DNA of 64,000 bases from Ovoidimarina sp038744785 (GTDB lineage: Bacteria; Pseudomonadota; Alphaproteobacteria; Rhodobacterales; Rhodobacteraceae), in the NCBI GenBank assembly GCA_038744785.1, contig JBCDLX010000025.1:8574-72573 (forward strand), in the 5' to 3' direction. The notes beneath the pieces were generated by a model. The model searched no databases. It was not told the DNA's origin and saw only the letters and a program-made list of their open reading frames with translations. A program made the position numbers and the translations under genes. Positions 43,242-52,160 of the stretch are shown here, one piece after another; position 1 is the stretch's first letter; each line of letters begins with the position of its first letter.

Positions 43242-44339
43242 TTACGGGTCGGAGCTGTCTTCGGCCTCGTCGGGCGAAGCAATCTGGTCTTGTTTCATAA
43301 CCTGCTCTGGGATCAGCCCAAACCAGGTTCCTCGGCCTCGGATCGCAATTCCATCGCCAGACTCTACAATCGCAAAGAACTCCTGAGAAACGTTGCAGAA
43401 TTCTTGCTCGCGACCTTCGATGAACAGAAGAGTGGTCCCAGAACAAAATTTCCTTCTTTCTTGCAGGCTGGTTTCAACAATCGTGCCAAACATGATCATC
43501 TCTGATCCAAACGCTTTAGCGGCCATCTCGGGTATGGCGGTTTGCAGGATTGCTTTGGTTCCTCCGATCGATGTGAGCAGAAAGAACAACGCATAGACCA
43601 AAACCGCGGGCGTCGAGCGAACATAGTCTTTCCTGGACAAAACACGGGTCCAGGAAAACATCACGACAACCGCGACGCCGACGCCAATAGCGGTTGCCGG
43701 GGTCCTTGTCAGTTGAAACCATGCCTGAGATGCGATGGTTTGCCGATGGCCGATGGGAACCATAGTCCACATCCAATATGCAAGCCCCACGCAATAACAG
43801 ATCAAACTGGCGATTATGACGATCTTCAAGATCGCCGGGTCTTGTCGCAGTTTCTCGACTATTGGGACCCCGAAGTCCCTCAAGTCCCTTCCTTTCATTC
43901 TGGAGATAATACCAAACCATGCGGATCCCGGAAACACAAATACAAAAAATGGGAAGAGCAGAATAATAAGTGTAATATTAATTAGGACAACGATGGATTC
44001 TGCGAAGTGTAAGTTTGTTCCTACGAACAATAGGATAGTTTCTAGTGATATTGAGAATGAAACGAATATGCATATGGCGCAAAGGAACCGTACAAAATGT
44101 GGATCTATCGCTTCTGCAAGTCGGCGAAATACCGGAATAGATTTCTTCGGGATTAAGAACGCCCACCCGAATAAGAGTGCCACGATATGAAAAAATAACC
44201 AAACTAGGAACCCAAACCAATAACCACTGCCTGTTCCACTGAAGTGGAAAACGGTAAAGCCGAGAACGACGACCACACAGAAGACCGTAAAGCCACCGAA
44301 TAGAAGCGAAGCTGCCCGAGTGTAATCTTCTCGTCCCAT
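43242..44339 (-). CDS. AT-rich orphan membrane protein, about 7 TM helices plus a C-terminal soluble domain
   Basis: 365 residues from the ATG at 44339; the frame reads further upstream but into GC-rich, non-hydrophobic sequence. Seven hydrophobic stretches are visible, for example LLFGGFTVFCVVVVLGFTVF, FLVWLFFHIVALLFGWAFLI and LINITLIILLFPFFVFVF. A C-terminal region of about 100 residues follows, with two cysteines (RRKFCSGTTLLF and EQEFCNVSQEFF) and a beta-rich GIAIRGRGTWFG. Base composition between about 43900 and 44240 is clearly more AT-rich than every neighbour, suggesting transfer. No family is recognised. It sits 138 bases from the hemE stop on the same strand. Confidence 0.72.
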   Translation of the reverse strand: MGREDYTRAASLLFGGFTVFCVVVVLGFTVFHFSGTGSGYWFGFLVWLFFHIVALLFGWAFLIPKKSIPVFRRLAEAIDPHFVRFLCAICIFVSFSISLETILLFVGTNLHFAESIVVLINITLIILLFPFFVFVFPGSAWFGIISRMKGRDLRDFGVPIVEKLRQDPAILKIVIIASLICYCVGLAYWMWTMVPIGHRQTIASQAWFQLTRTPATAIGVGVAVVVMFSWTRVLSRKDYVRSTPAVLVYALFFLLTSIGGTKAILQTAIPEMAAKAFGSEMIMFGTIVETSLQERRKFCSGTTLLFIEGREQEFCNVSQEFFAIVESGDGIAIRGRGTWFGLIPEQVMKQDQIASPDEAEDSSDP

Positions 44340-44476
44340 TCTAGTGATGGTGACGGAGAAGAGTGGCGAAACTTCGGCTTTCGGAAGGCGTGTCCAAGGG
44401 CCGGGGCCCCAGCGTAGCACCCGCTTACATCTCCGAACGCGAACCCGAGCCTCGCGCCAATTCATTCGCCCCAAAC

Positions 44477-45514
44477 TCAGGCCCCAGCGCGCACCGTTTC
44501 AATCATCAGGGCCACATTCTCGGGATCGGCGTCCGGCGTAATCCCATGCCCGAGATTGAAGATATGCGGGCCGCCTGAAAATGCGCGGACGATCCGGCGT
44601 GTTTCGTCGATCAGCGCCTGGCCGCCCGTGACCATGTGTGACGAGGCAAGGTTGCCTTGCACGCAGCCGTCTTTCTGCACGTGTTCGGCCGCCCATTCCG
44701 GCGCAACCGAGTTGTCGAGCGCAACACAATCCGCGCCGGTCGCCCGCGCAAAGCCGATGTAGCCGTCCCCCGCCTCTCGCGGGAATGCGATTACCGGAAC
44801 GTCTGGATGGCGCGATTTCAGGGCTGCGATGATCCGTTTTGCCGGTTCAAGGGCGTAGCGGGTGAAGTCATCCCCTTTTAGCGATCCTGCCCAGCTGTCA
44901 AAGAGCTTCACGACCTCTGCGCCGGCTTCAATCTGCATCGACAGGTATGCAATGGTTGCGTCGGTCAGCCGCTCGATCAACGCATCGAACAGCGCCCTGT
45001 TCTCGCCCTTCAGCGCGTGTGCCGGTCCCTGATCGGGTGTGCCGCGCCCTGCGATCATGTAGGTGGCGACGGTCCACGGTGCCCCGGCAAAGCCGATCAG
45101 CGCCACCTCGTCGGGCAACTCACGCGACAGGATCCGGACGGTTTCGTAGACTGGCGCAAGATGATCGTGCACCCCGTCTGCGGGCTTCAGCGCATCGTAA
45201 CTCGCCTGGTCCGTAATGGTCGACAACCGCGGGCCTTCGCCCGTCACAAACCAAAGGTCGGCCCCGAGCGCATCGGGGATTAAAAGAATATCCGCAAACA
45301 GGATCGCCGCATCGAACCCGTAGCGCCGGATCGGCTGCAGCGTGACTTCGGCGGCCAGTTCAGAGTTGTAGCAGAGCGATAAAAAATCGCCGGCCTCGGC
45401 CCGCGTCGCGCGATACTCTGGAAGATAGCGCCCGGCCTGCCGCATCATCCAGATGGGTGGCGTGTCCAGGACCTCACCCGACAGGCTGCGAAGGAGCTTT
45501 TTGCGCGCGACCAT
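44477..45514 (-). CDS. hemE: Uroporphyrinogen decarboxylase
   Basis: 345 residues, with AAGGAG 6 bases before the ATG. It decarboxylates the four acetate groups of uroporphyrinogen III to give coproporphyrinogen III. Diagnostic blocks: PPIWMMRQAGRYLPEYR at the active site, FSDILLIPDALG-like ILFADILLIPDALG, GFAGAPWTVATYMIAG and NLGHGITPDADPENV. It is divergent from hemC across 71 bases, the usual alphaproteobacterial pairing. Confidence 0.97.
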   Translation of the reverse strand: MVARKKLLRSLSGEVLDTPPIWMMRQAGRYLPEYRATRAEAGDFLSLCYNSELAAEVTLQPIRRYGFDAAILFADILLIPDALGADLWFVTGEGPRLSTITDQASYDALKPADGVHDHLAPVYETVRILSRELPDEVALIGFAGAPWTVATYMIAGRGTPDQGPAHALKGENRALFDALIERLTDATIAYLSMQIEAGAEVVKLFDSWAGSLKGDDFTRYALEPAKRIIAALKSRHPDVPVIAFPREAGDGYIGFARATGADCVALDNSVAPEWAAEHVQKDGCVQGNLASSHMVTGGQALIDETRRIVRAFSGGPHIFNLGHGITPDADPENVALMIETVRAGA

Positions 45515-45585
45515 GGATTCTCCTTGAATTTTCCCGTCTTAGGTGGTCCGTTCCCGGTGTCCAATTGTCAAGACGCAACCGGCTG

Positions 45586-46530
45586 ATGCCCAACGACCTA
45601 CCTTCACCTTCTGCCCCGTTCCGGATCGGTACCCGTGGTTCGCCTCTGGCATTGGCGCAGGCGCACGAGACCCGAGGCCGGCTGTCTCGTGCGCATGGTC
45701 TGCCAGAGGACGCGTTCGAAATCGTGGTCATCAAAACGACAGGCGACAAGGTCTTGGACCGCCCATTGAAGGAGATCGGCGGAAAGGGACTGTTCACCAA
45801 GGAGATCGAGGACGCGATGCTTTCGGGCGGCATCGACATCGCCGTACATTCGATGAAAGACATGCCGGTCGAGCAGCCGGACGGGCTTGTTCTGGATTGC
45901 TTTTTGCCGCGCGAGGATGTCCGCGACGCCTTTGTGTCGCGGACCGCGTCAGGCCTTGCAAATCTGGCACCTGGCACGGCAGTCGGAACCTCAAGTCTCA
46001 GGCGTCGGGCGCAGCTCTGGAACAAACGTCCTGATCTCCTGGTCGTTGAATTTCGCGGCAATGTGCAAACCCGGCTCAAGAAACTCGACGACGGCGTTGC
46101 GGCATGTACGTTTTTGGCGATGGCGGGCCTGAACCGGTTGGGCATGGCCGAGGTGGCGGCATCGGCGATAGAAACCGACGAGATGCTGCCAGCTGTGGCG
46201 CAAGGGGCGATCGGCATCGAGCGGCGCGGTGATGACAGCCGCGCGGCGGCATTGCTGGAACCAATACACGATAAGCCAACCGGCCAGCGGTTAACAGCGG
46301 AACGCGCGTTTCTTGCAGCCCTTGATGGCTCTTGCGAGACGCCTATCGCGGGGTTGGCGCGGCTCGACGGGGGCACGATCCGGCTGGAAGGTGAGATCCT
46401 GCGTACCGATGGATCAGACGCGCTTGCCGATGGGGGCGATGCTCCGATCGAAGACGCGGCCGAGTTGGGCGTTACTCTGGCGCGCGGGCTGTTATTGCGC
46501 GCGGGCGACGGGTTCTTCGACTGGCGTTAG
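45586..46530 (+). CDS. hemC: Porphobilinogen deaminase (hydroxymethylbilane synthase)
   Basis: 314 residues from the ATG at 45586; the longer frame is antisense to hemE. It polymerises four porphobilinogens. Blocks: IGTRGSPLALAQA, AVHSMKDMP, TSSLRRRAQ, EFRGNVQTRL, and the cysteine that carries the dipyrromethane cofactor in LDGSCETPIAG (near residue 250). The stop lies 9 bases from the convergent hemN stop. Confidence 0.97.
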   Translation: MPNDLPSPSAPFRIGTRGSPLALAQAHETRGRLSRAHGLPEDAFEIVVIKTTGDKVLDRPLKEIGGKGLFTKEIEDAMLSGGIDIAVHSMKDMPVEQPDGLVLDCFLPREDVRDAFVSRTASGLANLAPGTAVGTSSLRRRAQLWNKRPDLLVVEFRGNVQTRLKKLDDGVAACTFLAMAGLNRLGMAEVAASAIETDEMLPAVAQGAIGIERRGDDSRAAALLEPIHDKPTGQRLTAERAFLAALDGSCETPIAGLARLDGGTIRLEGEILRTDGSDALADGGDAPIEDAAELGVTLARGLLLRAGDGFFDWR

Positions 46531-46539
46531 GACGCCTAG

Positions 46540-47895
46540 TCAGACCGCTGCGCTGTGGGCGTCGCCCCCTGTGGAATAGACATCAAGCGCGCGGGCGATC
46601 ATTCGGGCCATCGGGCGCGCCTTGGGCGGGATCTCCAAACTGCCACCGGTCAGCGCAACGACCCCCGGAAACGCCTCTGTCACTTGCGTAGCATATCGCG
46701 CGACCTTCTCTGGATCGACGCTCTGGCGCGCGGAGATATCCTCAAATTCAATGCGGAAGGTGCACATGAGTGCGCTAATCATGGCGGCGCGAAGATGGTC
46801 TTCGCCGCTCATCTTGTGGCCGCGTACGGTCGCAAAACTGCCCTTTACAATGGCTGCCTTGTAGCGCGAGGTTGCCGGATCGTTTTGCGCGTATCCCTGG
46901 GGAAAGCGAGAGATTGCGGATGCGCCAAGCCCGATCAGCACATCCGCTTGATCATCGGTGTAGCCTTGAAAGTTCCGCCGCAAAAGCCCGGCACCGGCCG
47001 CCCGTGCAAGCCCATCGGCGGGGCGGGCGAAATGATCGATACCGATCTCGGTGTACCCGTCCCACGCAAACAGATTTCTTGCGGTTTCAAACAGGTCGAG
47101 CCGGGCCTCTGGCAACGGCAGCGCATCCGTCGGGATCAGCGCCTGGCGCCGGGCCATCCAAGGCACATGGGCGTACCCGTAAAGCGCCACCCGGTCGGGG
47201 TTTAGCGATAGCACCTTCTGCACGCTGTCGCCAATGCGCGACCGGGTTTGGTGCGGCAAACCGTATAGGATATCGATGTTCAGGCTTGTGATGCCACGCG
47301 CCCGCAGCCCGTCTGCGGTGTCCTTCGTGATCGCAAAGCTTTGCTCCCGCCCAATCGTCGCCTGAATCTCTGGGTCGAAATCCTGCACGCCAATCGAGGC
47401 GCGGTTGACGCCCGCGGCAGCAAGAGCATCCAGCCGGGTCGCATCGATCTCGTTTGGATCGATCTCGATCGAAAACTCGGCCCCCGGTGCCATCGGTGCT
47501 GTGCGCAGAATCAGGTCAGCAAGGGTCTTGATCTGGTCCGGGCTCAAAAGGGTCGGTGTTCCGCCGCCCCAATGTAAACGCGACAATCGGACGCCGCTGG
47601 GCAGCGCGCGTCGCAGAAGGGCGATTTCCCGGGACAGGGTTTTCAGGTAGCCGTCCACCGGCTTCGCCGTCGCGGTGCCTTGCGTGCGGCAGGCACAGAA
47701 CCAGCATAGCTGGCGGCAAAACGGGATATGCACGTAAAGCGATACCTCCGCGCCTTCGGGTATGGCGCGGATCCAGTCGCGCATTTCCACGGGACCCACA
47801 GCGTCCGAAAAATGGTTCGCGGTCGGGTAGCTCGTATACCGCGGCACGCGCGCGTCAAAGAGCCCGAGCTTGCGGAGTTGCGTCACACTATCCAT
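46540..47895 (-). CDS. hemN: Oxygen-independent coproporphyrinogen III oxidase (radical SAM)
   Basis: 451 residues from the ATG at 47895. The radical-SAM cluster motif is C60-x3-C64-x2-C67 (CRQLCWFC) with an additional Cys two residues on (CAC), as in true HemN rather than HemW. VPRYTSYPTAN, LHWGGGTPTLLS, IGVQDFDPEIQ and GIDHFARP are further HemN markers. It converts coproporphyrinogen III to protoporphyrinogen IX without oxygen. A perfect FNR box lies 36 bases upstream of its start, shared with fnrL, so anaerobic induction is expected. Confidence 0.96.
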   Translation of the reverse strand: MDSVTQLRKLGLFDARVPRYTSYPTANHFSDAVGPVEMRDWIRAIPEGAEVSLYVHIPFCRQLCWFCACRTQGTATAKPVDGYLKTLSREIALLRRALPSGVRLSRLHWGGGTPTLLSPDQIKTLADLILRTAPMAPGAEFSIEIDPNEIDATRLDALAAAGVNRASIGVQDFDPEIQATIGREQSFAITKDTADGLRARGITSLNIDILYGLPHQTRSRIGDSVQKVLSLNPDRVALYGYAHVPWMARRQALIPTDALPLPEARLDLFETARNLFAWDGYTEIGIDHFARPADGLARAAGAGLLRRNFQGYTDDQADVLIGLGASAISRFPQGYAQNDPATSRYKAAIVKGSFATVRGHKMSGEDHLRAAMISALMCTFRIEFEDISARQSVDPEKVARYATQVTEAFPGVVALTGGSLEIPPKARPMARMIARALDVYSTGGDAHSAAV

Positions 47896-47931
47896 GTCAC
47901 ATAGGATTGAGGGGAAAGGAGCCCTGGGACA

Positions 47932-47945
47932 TTGATTTCGATCAA
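47932..47945. promoter_or_regulatory. FNR box between hemN and fnrL
   Basis: TTGAT-TTCG-ATCAA, a perfect match to the FNR/FnrL consensus. Its centre is about 43 bases upstream of the hemN start and about 20 bases upstream of the fnrL start. The latter distance would put it on the core promoter or start site of fnrL, favouring autorepression of fnrL together with activation of hemN. Confidence 0.9.
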
Positions 47946-47958
47946 GGGGCGTTGACCA

Positions 47959-48699
47959 ATGAACCAGAGCGTTGTCGATTTTCGTGACTGCAGCGAGTGT
48001 CCAATCCGGCATCGGGCGGTCTGCGCACGCTGCGAACCCGGCGAGCTTGAGAAGCTCGAAGACATAAAATACTACCGCAGCTTTGCTGCCGGCCAGACGA
48101 TGATCTGGGCGGGCGACCGGATGGATTTTGTCGCTTCAGTGGTCACCGGTGTTGCAACGCTGAGCCAAACGATGGAGGACGGACGGACCCAGATGGTCGG
48201 GCTCCTTCTGCCGTCGGATTTCATCGGACGTCCGGGGCGAGAGACAGCGCCCTACAACGTGACGGCTGTGTCAGACATCACGGTTTGCTGCTTCAGAAAG
48301 CGACCGTTTGAGCAGCTTCTTGTTTCGACGCCGCATGTCAGTCAGCGGCTTCTGGAAATGTCGCTTGACGAACTTGACGCGGCACGAGAGTGGATGCTGC
48401 TTCTGGGACGGAAAACCGCCCGGGAAAAGATCGCAAGTCTGATTGCCATTATTGCCCGACGCGACGAGGGATTGAAGGCCGGGATCGGGCGCGAGGCGCC
48501 GTTTGTTGACCTGCCGCTGACGCGAGAGGCGATGGCCGACTACCTCGGGCTGACGCTAGAAACGGTCAGCCGCCAGGTCTCGGCGCTAAAGCGCGATGGC
48601 GTGATTCACTTGGAAGGCAAACGCCGGGTTGTGATCCCGGATATGGACCGGCTGTTGGAAGAGACGGGTGACGACGCAGACGGCGGCCCGTTGGTTTAG
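47959..48699 (+). CDS. fnrL: FnrL, oxygen-sensing Crp/Fnr-family regulator
   Basis: 246 residues. N-terminal cysteines C11, C14, C22 and C25 (DCSECPIRHRAVCARC), with C110/C111 in the sensor domain, can ligate the oxygen-labile [4Fe-4S] cluster. The cyclic-nucleotide-fold domain and dimer helix follow. The recognition helix reads LTLETVSRQVSALKRDGVI, with the E-x2-S-R that reads TTGAT. It activates anaerobic and microaerobic genes; matching boxes lie before hemN, ccoN, uspA and ccoG in this window. It is convergent with uspA. Confidence 0.95.
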   Translation: MNQSVVDFRDCSECPIRHRAVCARCEPGELEKLEDIKYYRSFAAGQTMIWAGDRMDFVASVVTGVATLSQTMEDGRTQMVGLLLPSDFIGRPGRETAPYNVTAVSDITVCCFRKRPFEQLLVSTPHVSQRLLEMSLDELDAAREWMLLLGRKTAREKIASLIAIIARRDEGLKAGIGREAPFVDLPLTREAMADYLGLTLETVSRQVSALKRDGVIHLEGKRRVVIPDMDRLLEETGDDADGGPLV

Positions 48700-48756
48700 C
48701 CGTGCCAGGAGCCCGGTAGGTGACCTGCAGCCCGGGTGTCTAGAGCCCTCAAATTG

Positions 48757-49596
48757 TCAGTGCGCCATAAGGACGGGGATTCGCGCCAATTCCAACGTGT
48801 TTCGGGTTGCCCCGCCCAGGATCGCCTCGCGCAGGCGCGAGTGGCCATAGGCGCCCATGACCAACAACTCGGCTTCGCGGTCCTCGCAATGCCGCGCCAG
48901 CACATCCGAGACACGAGGCATCGTTTTTGGCAGGACGGACACATCTGCGCGCACCCCATGCCGCGCGAGCATCTCTGCAAGCGCTCCGCCAGGGTCGGAT
49001 CGATCGGCCCCGTGTTGCGGCGGGTCGATGATCGCAATGTCAACCGTTTCGGCGGCACACAGCATTTCTAACGCGCCCCGGATCGCCGCCAAGGCCTCGG
49101 GGCTTTCGTTCCAGGCGATGACAACCCGCTTCGGTGCGATGTTCGATTGATGACCCTTGGGCACGATCAGTACCGGTACCCGCGTGCGAAACAGTGCCGC
49201 TTCAGTCACGACGACGTTCTGCACGTCGCGTCCATCCCCATAGGGTTTGGGCAGGACGATAAGGTCGGCCAGAACCGCGTGATCGCCGATCAGAGGAGCA
49301 ATGGCACCGATTTGCGCGGTGACAGAGACCGTATCGGTTGGGCAGGTCCAAACCCCAAGGGCCGCATCCACAGCCGTTTCTGTCGCGGCTGCTTCATCCT
49401 GGGCTGCTTTGAGCGATTCCTGAAGCACGATTGCATTGGCGCCTGCGTAATAAGCCCCGGGATTTGTCCGGTCGAGACCCAGGCACACGGCCGTCAAGTG
49501 CGCCTGATGCGCGTCCGCTACCGCCGCCGCGGTAAGAGTTGCGTCTTTGTCGGCCTCTGCATCGGTCACGAAGGTCACAATGGATTTGAAGGGCAT
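48757..49596 (-). CDS. uspA: Universal stress protein (UspA family, tandem-domain length)
   Basis: 279 residues with GGAAGGA 6-7 bases before the ATG. Two Usp-like halves: the first (FKSIVTFVTDAEADKDATL, GAYYAGANAIVLQESLK) and a second with ATP-binding features (RVVIAWNESPEALAAIRGAL and VMGAYGHSRLREAILGGATR, the G-x2-G-x9-G-S/T type loop). It is cytoplasmic; roles in low-oxygen survival are known for relatives. An FNR box lies about 73 bases upstream of its start, and it is divergent from ccoN, the order found in other rhodobacteria. Confidence 0.9.
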   Translation of the reverse strand: MPFKSIVTFVTDAEADKDATLTAAAVADAHQAHLTAVCLGLDRTNPGAYYAGANAIVLQESLKAAQDEAAATETAVDAALGVWTCPTDTVSVTAQIGAIAPLIGDHAVLADLIVLPKPYGDGRDVQNVVVTEAALFRTRVPVLIVPKGHQSNIAPKRVVIAWNESPEALAAIRGALEMLCAAETVDIAIIDPPQHGADRSDPGGALAEMLARHGVRADVSVLPKTMPRVSDVLARHCEDREAELLVMGAYGHSRLREAILGGATRNTLELARIPVLMAH

Positions 49597-49662
49597 GATG
49601 GATCCTTCCTGTTGGATTGATCTTCCTCGATGCGATCTTCGCAGCTTCGTCGGCAGACGTAC

Positions 49663-49676
49663 TTGACCCGCATCAA
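49663..49676. promoter_or_regulatory. FNR box in the uspA-ccoN gap, uspA-proximal
   Basis: TTGAC-CCGC-ATCAA. Its centre is 73 bases upstream of the uspA start codon, which fits a class II activator position for a uspA transcript starting near 49628. It lies 32 bases, about three helical turns, from the second box. Confidence 0.82.
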
Positions 49677-49694
49677 TGCCTCGCGGCGGCGCCC

Positions 49695-49708
49695 TTGACC
49701 TGAATCAA
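49695..49708. promoter_or_regulatory. FNR box in the uspA-ccoN gap, ccoN-proximal
   Basis: TTGAC-CTGA-ATCAA. With its centre at 49701.5, a class II promoter would start near 49743-49747, and a TACAGT -10-like element lies at 49735-49740. The ccoN ATG is at 49806, giving a leader of about 60 bases. Confidence 0.87.
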
Positions 49709-49805
49709 GGAGCACCCGGTTGCAGTGAGGCATGTACAGTCTCGAAGAACCGGGCGTGCCGTACCCTAGTGCCAGTCCCGGGTTCAAAAGACGAAGGGAC
49801 CGGAT

Positions 49806-51410
49806 ATGTGGGATTATGTGAAGCTGATCGCTCTGGGGCTGATCGCGCTTCTGGCGGCAATTGCCGCCAACTACGCGCGCGATATCGCCTATATGGTGCA
49901 CGCGATCATCATCATGCTCGTTGCGGCCGGGCTATTTCTGCACACGCTTCGGAGGATCGACGAGCCAAGACTTCCGATCGACTATACCGCCTATGAAGAC
50001 GGTGTGATCCGCGCCGGCGTCATCGCCACGGCGTTCTGGGGCGTGGTCGGATTTCTTGCGGGCGTGTTCATTGCTTTCCAACTGGCATTCCCTGCGCTGA
50101 ACTTCGAATGGGCACAAGGCTACATGAATTTCGGACGGCTAAGGCCGCTGCACACCAGCGCAGTGATCTTCGCGTTCGGTGGCAACGCGCTGTTGTGCAC
50201 CTCTTTCTACATCGTGCAGCGCACATCTGCAGCGCGTCTTTGGGGCGGGAACCTCGCTTGGTTCGTGTTCTGGGGGTACAATCTGTTTATTGTTCTGGCG
50301 GCGACAGGGTACCTGTTGGGGTCCACACAGTCGAAGGAATACGCCGAGCCCGAATGGTATGTTGACCTGTGGCTGACGATTGTCTGGGTCGCTTATCTTT
50401 TGGTTTTCCTTGGCACGATCATACGGCGCAAGGAAAAGCACATCTACGTCGCAAACTGGTTTCTTCTAAGCTTCATCGTCACCGTCGCGATGTTGCACAT
50501 CGTCAACAACCTGTCGATCCCGGTATCGATTTTCGGATCGAAGTCAGTGCAGGTTTTTGCCGGCGTTCAGGACGCCATGACCCAGTGGTGGTATGGTCAC
50601 AACGCGGTCGGCTTTTTCCTTACGGCCGGGTTCCTGGGCATGATGTACTACTTCGTACCGAAACAGGCGGAACGCCCGATCTACAGCTACAAGCTGTCGA
50701 TCATCCACTTCTGGGCGCTCATCTTCCTTTATATCTGGGCGGGTCCGCACCACCTGCATTACACCGCGTTGCCGGACTGGGCGTCGACGCTGGGCATGGT
50801 GTTCTCTGTCATACTTTGGATGCCAAGCTGGGGCGGCATGATCAACGGCCTGATGACGTTGTCGGGCGCCTGGGACAAGCTCCGGACCGATCCGATCATC
50901 CGAATGATGATCATCAGCCTTGGCTTCTACGGCATGTCGACCTTTGAAGGTCCGATGATGTCGATCCGAGCGGTGAACTCGCTTTCGCACTACACTGACT
51001 GGACGATCGGTCATGTGCATTCTGGCGCGCTGGGCTGGAACGGCATGATCACATTCGGCTGCCTTTACTTCCTTGTGCCCCGTTTGTGGAACCGCGAACG
51101 GCTTTATTCGCTCGACATGGTGAACTGGCACTTCTGGCTCGCGACGATCGGAATCGTCCTTTACGCGGCGTCGATGTGGGTCACCGGCATTATGGAAGGC
51201 CTGATGTGGCGCGAGGTTGATGCCAATGGGTTCCTCGTGAACTCCTTTGCCGACACGGTGGCTGCGAAATTCCCGATGTATGTGGTGCGGGGCCTTGGCG
51301 GCGTGCTCTACCTCGCTGGCGCAATCATCATGTGCTATAATCTCTGGATGACCGTGAAGGGTGCTCCGGCCAAAGAGGCCGAGACACCTGCCATGGCTCC
51401 GGCTGAATAG
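49806..51410 (+). CDS. ccoN: cbb3-type cytochrome c oxidase subunit I
   Basis: 534 residues, about 14 membrane helices. It carries the low-spin heme b and the heme b3-CuB oxygen-reducing centre. Typical sequences are RLRPLHTSAVIFAFGGNAL (heme b histidine), WWYGHNAVGFFLTAGFLGMM (CuB region), WAGPHHLHYTALPDWA with the His-His pair, and LSHYTDWTIGHVHSGALGWN near the end. It is an inner-membrane, high-affinity oxygen reductase that pumps protons. It heads the ccoNOQP operon, preceded by an FNR box. Confidence 0.98.
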   Translation: MWDYVKLIALGLIALLAAIAANYARDIAYMVHAIIIMLVAAGLFLHTLRRIDEPRLPIDYTAYEDGVIRAGVIATAFWGVVGFLAGVFIAFQLAFPALNFEWAQGYMNFGRLRPLHTSAVIFAFGGNALLCTSFYIVQRTSAARLWGGNLAWFVFWGYNLFIVLAATGYLLGSTQSKEYAEPEWYVDLWLTIVWVAYLLVFLGTIIRRKEKHIYVANWFLLSFIVTVAMLHIVNNLSIPVSIFGSKSVQVFAGVQDAMTQWWYGHNAVGFFLTAGFLGMMYYFVPKQAERPIYSYKLSIIHFWALIFLYIWAGPHHLHYTALPDWASTLGMVFSVILWMPSWGGMINGLMTLSGAWDKLRTDPIIRMMIISLGFYGMSTFEGPMMSIRAVNSLSHYTDWTIGHVHSGALGWNGMITFGCLYFLVPRLWNRERLYSLDMVNWHFWLATIGIVLYAASMWVTGIMEGLMWREVDANGFLVNSFADTVAAKFPMYVVRGLGGVLYLAGAIIMCYNLWMTVKGAPAKEAETPAMAPAE

Positions 51411-51424
51411 GGAGGGTCGGAGAC

Positions 51425-52150
51425 ATGGGAATTCTCGACAAGCACAAGTTCATCGAGACCAACGCCACGGCGCTGCTGGTTGGATCGCTTCTGGTGGTGA
51501 CGGTCGGTGGGATCGTCGAAATCGTCCCGCTTTTCTACCTCGAGAACACAATCGAAGATGTGGAAGGGATGCGGCCCTACAGCCCGCTCGAACTGGAAGG
51601 ACGCGAGGTCTACATTCGCGAGGGCTGTTATGTCTGCCACAGTCAGATGATCCGCCCTATGCGGGACGAGATCGAGCGCTATGGCCACTATAGCCTAGCG
51701 GCAGAGAGCCAGTACGATCATCCGTTCCAATGGGGTTCGAAGCGCACCGGTCCGGATTTAGCGCGGGTCGGCGGGCGCTATTCCGACGATTGGCACGTCG
51801 ACCACTTTACCGATCCTCAATCGGTGGTACCCGAAAGCGTGATGCCGAAATACGGTTACCTCTTGGACAATATGCTGAAGGACGAACATATCGCCGAACT
51901 GATGGAGACGCATCGCTTTGTCGGCGTTCCCTATACCGATGAAATGATCGAGAACGCGCGCGCTGATTTCCGCGTGCAGGTCGATCCCCTTGGCGACTGG
52001 GACGGATTGGTGGAGCGCTACCCTGGTGCGCAGGTCCGGAATTTCGACGGGCAACCCGGAATCTCTGAGATGGATGCCCTGATCGCCTACATGCAGATGC
52101 TGGGCACGTTGGTCGATTTCTCGACCTTCACACCTGAACCAAGCCGGTAG
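51425..52150 (+). CDS. ccoO: cbb3-type cytochrome c oxidase subunit II (mono-heme c)
   Basis: 241 residues. One N-terminal membrane anchor (LVGSLLVVTVGGIVEIVPLF) is followed by a periplasmic cytochrome c domain. The heme site is C68-Y-V-C71-H72 in REGCYVCHSQMIRP, and the distal methionine is probably in ESVMPKYGYL. It passes electrons from CcoP to CcoN. It begins 14 bases after ccoN, with GGAG upstream, and ccoQ follows after 10 bases. Confidence 0.97.
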   Translation: MGILDKHKFIETNATALLVGSLLVVTVGGIVEIVPLFYLENTIEDVEGMRPYSPLELEGREVYIREGCYVCHSQMIRPMRDEIERYGHYSLAAESQYDHPFQWGSKRTGPDLARVGGRYSDDWHVDHFTDPQSVVPESVMPKYGYLLDNMLKDEHIAELMETHRFVGVPYTDEMIENARADFRVQVDPLGDWDGLVERYPGAQVRNFDGQPGISEMDALIAYMQMLGTLVDFSTFTPEPSR

Positions 52151-52160
52151 GGGGCGGGCC

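Noticed and set aside
45457..45585. N-terminal extension of HemC
   Set aside because: Antisense to the hemE start and promoter; HemC begins with the IGTRGSPLA region a few residues after the chosen ATG.
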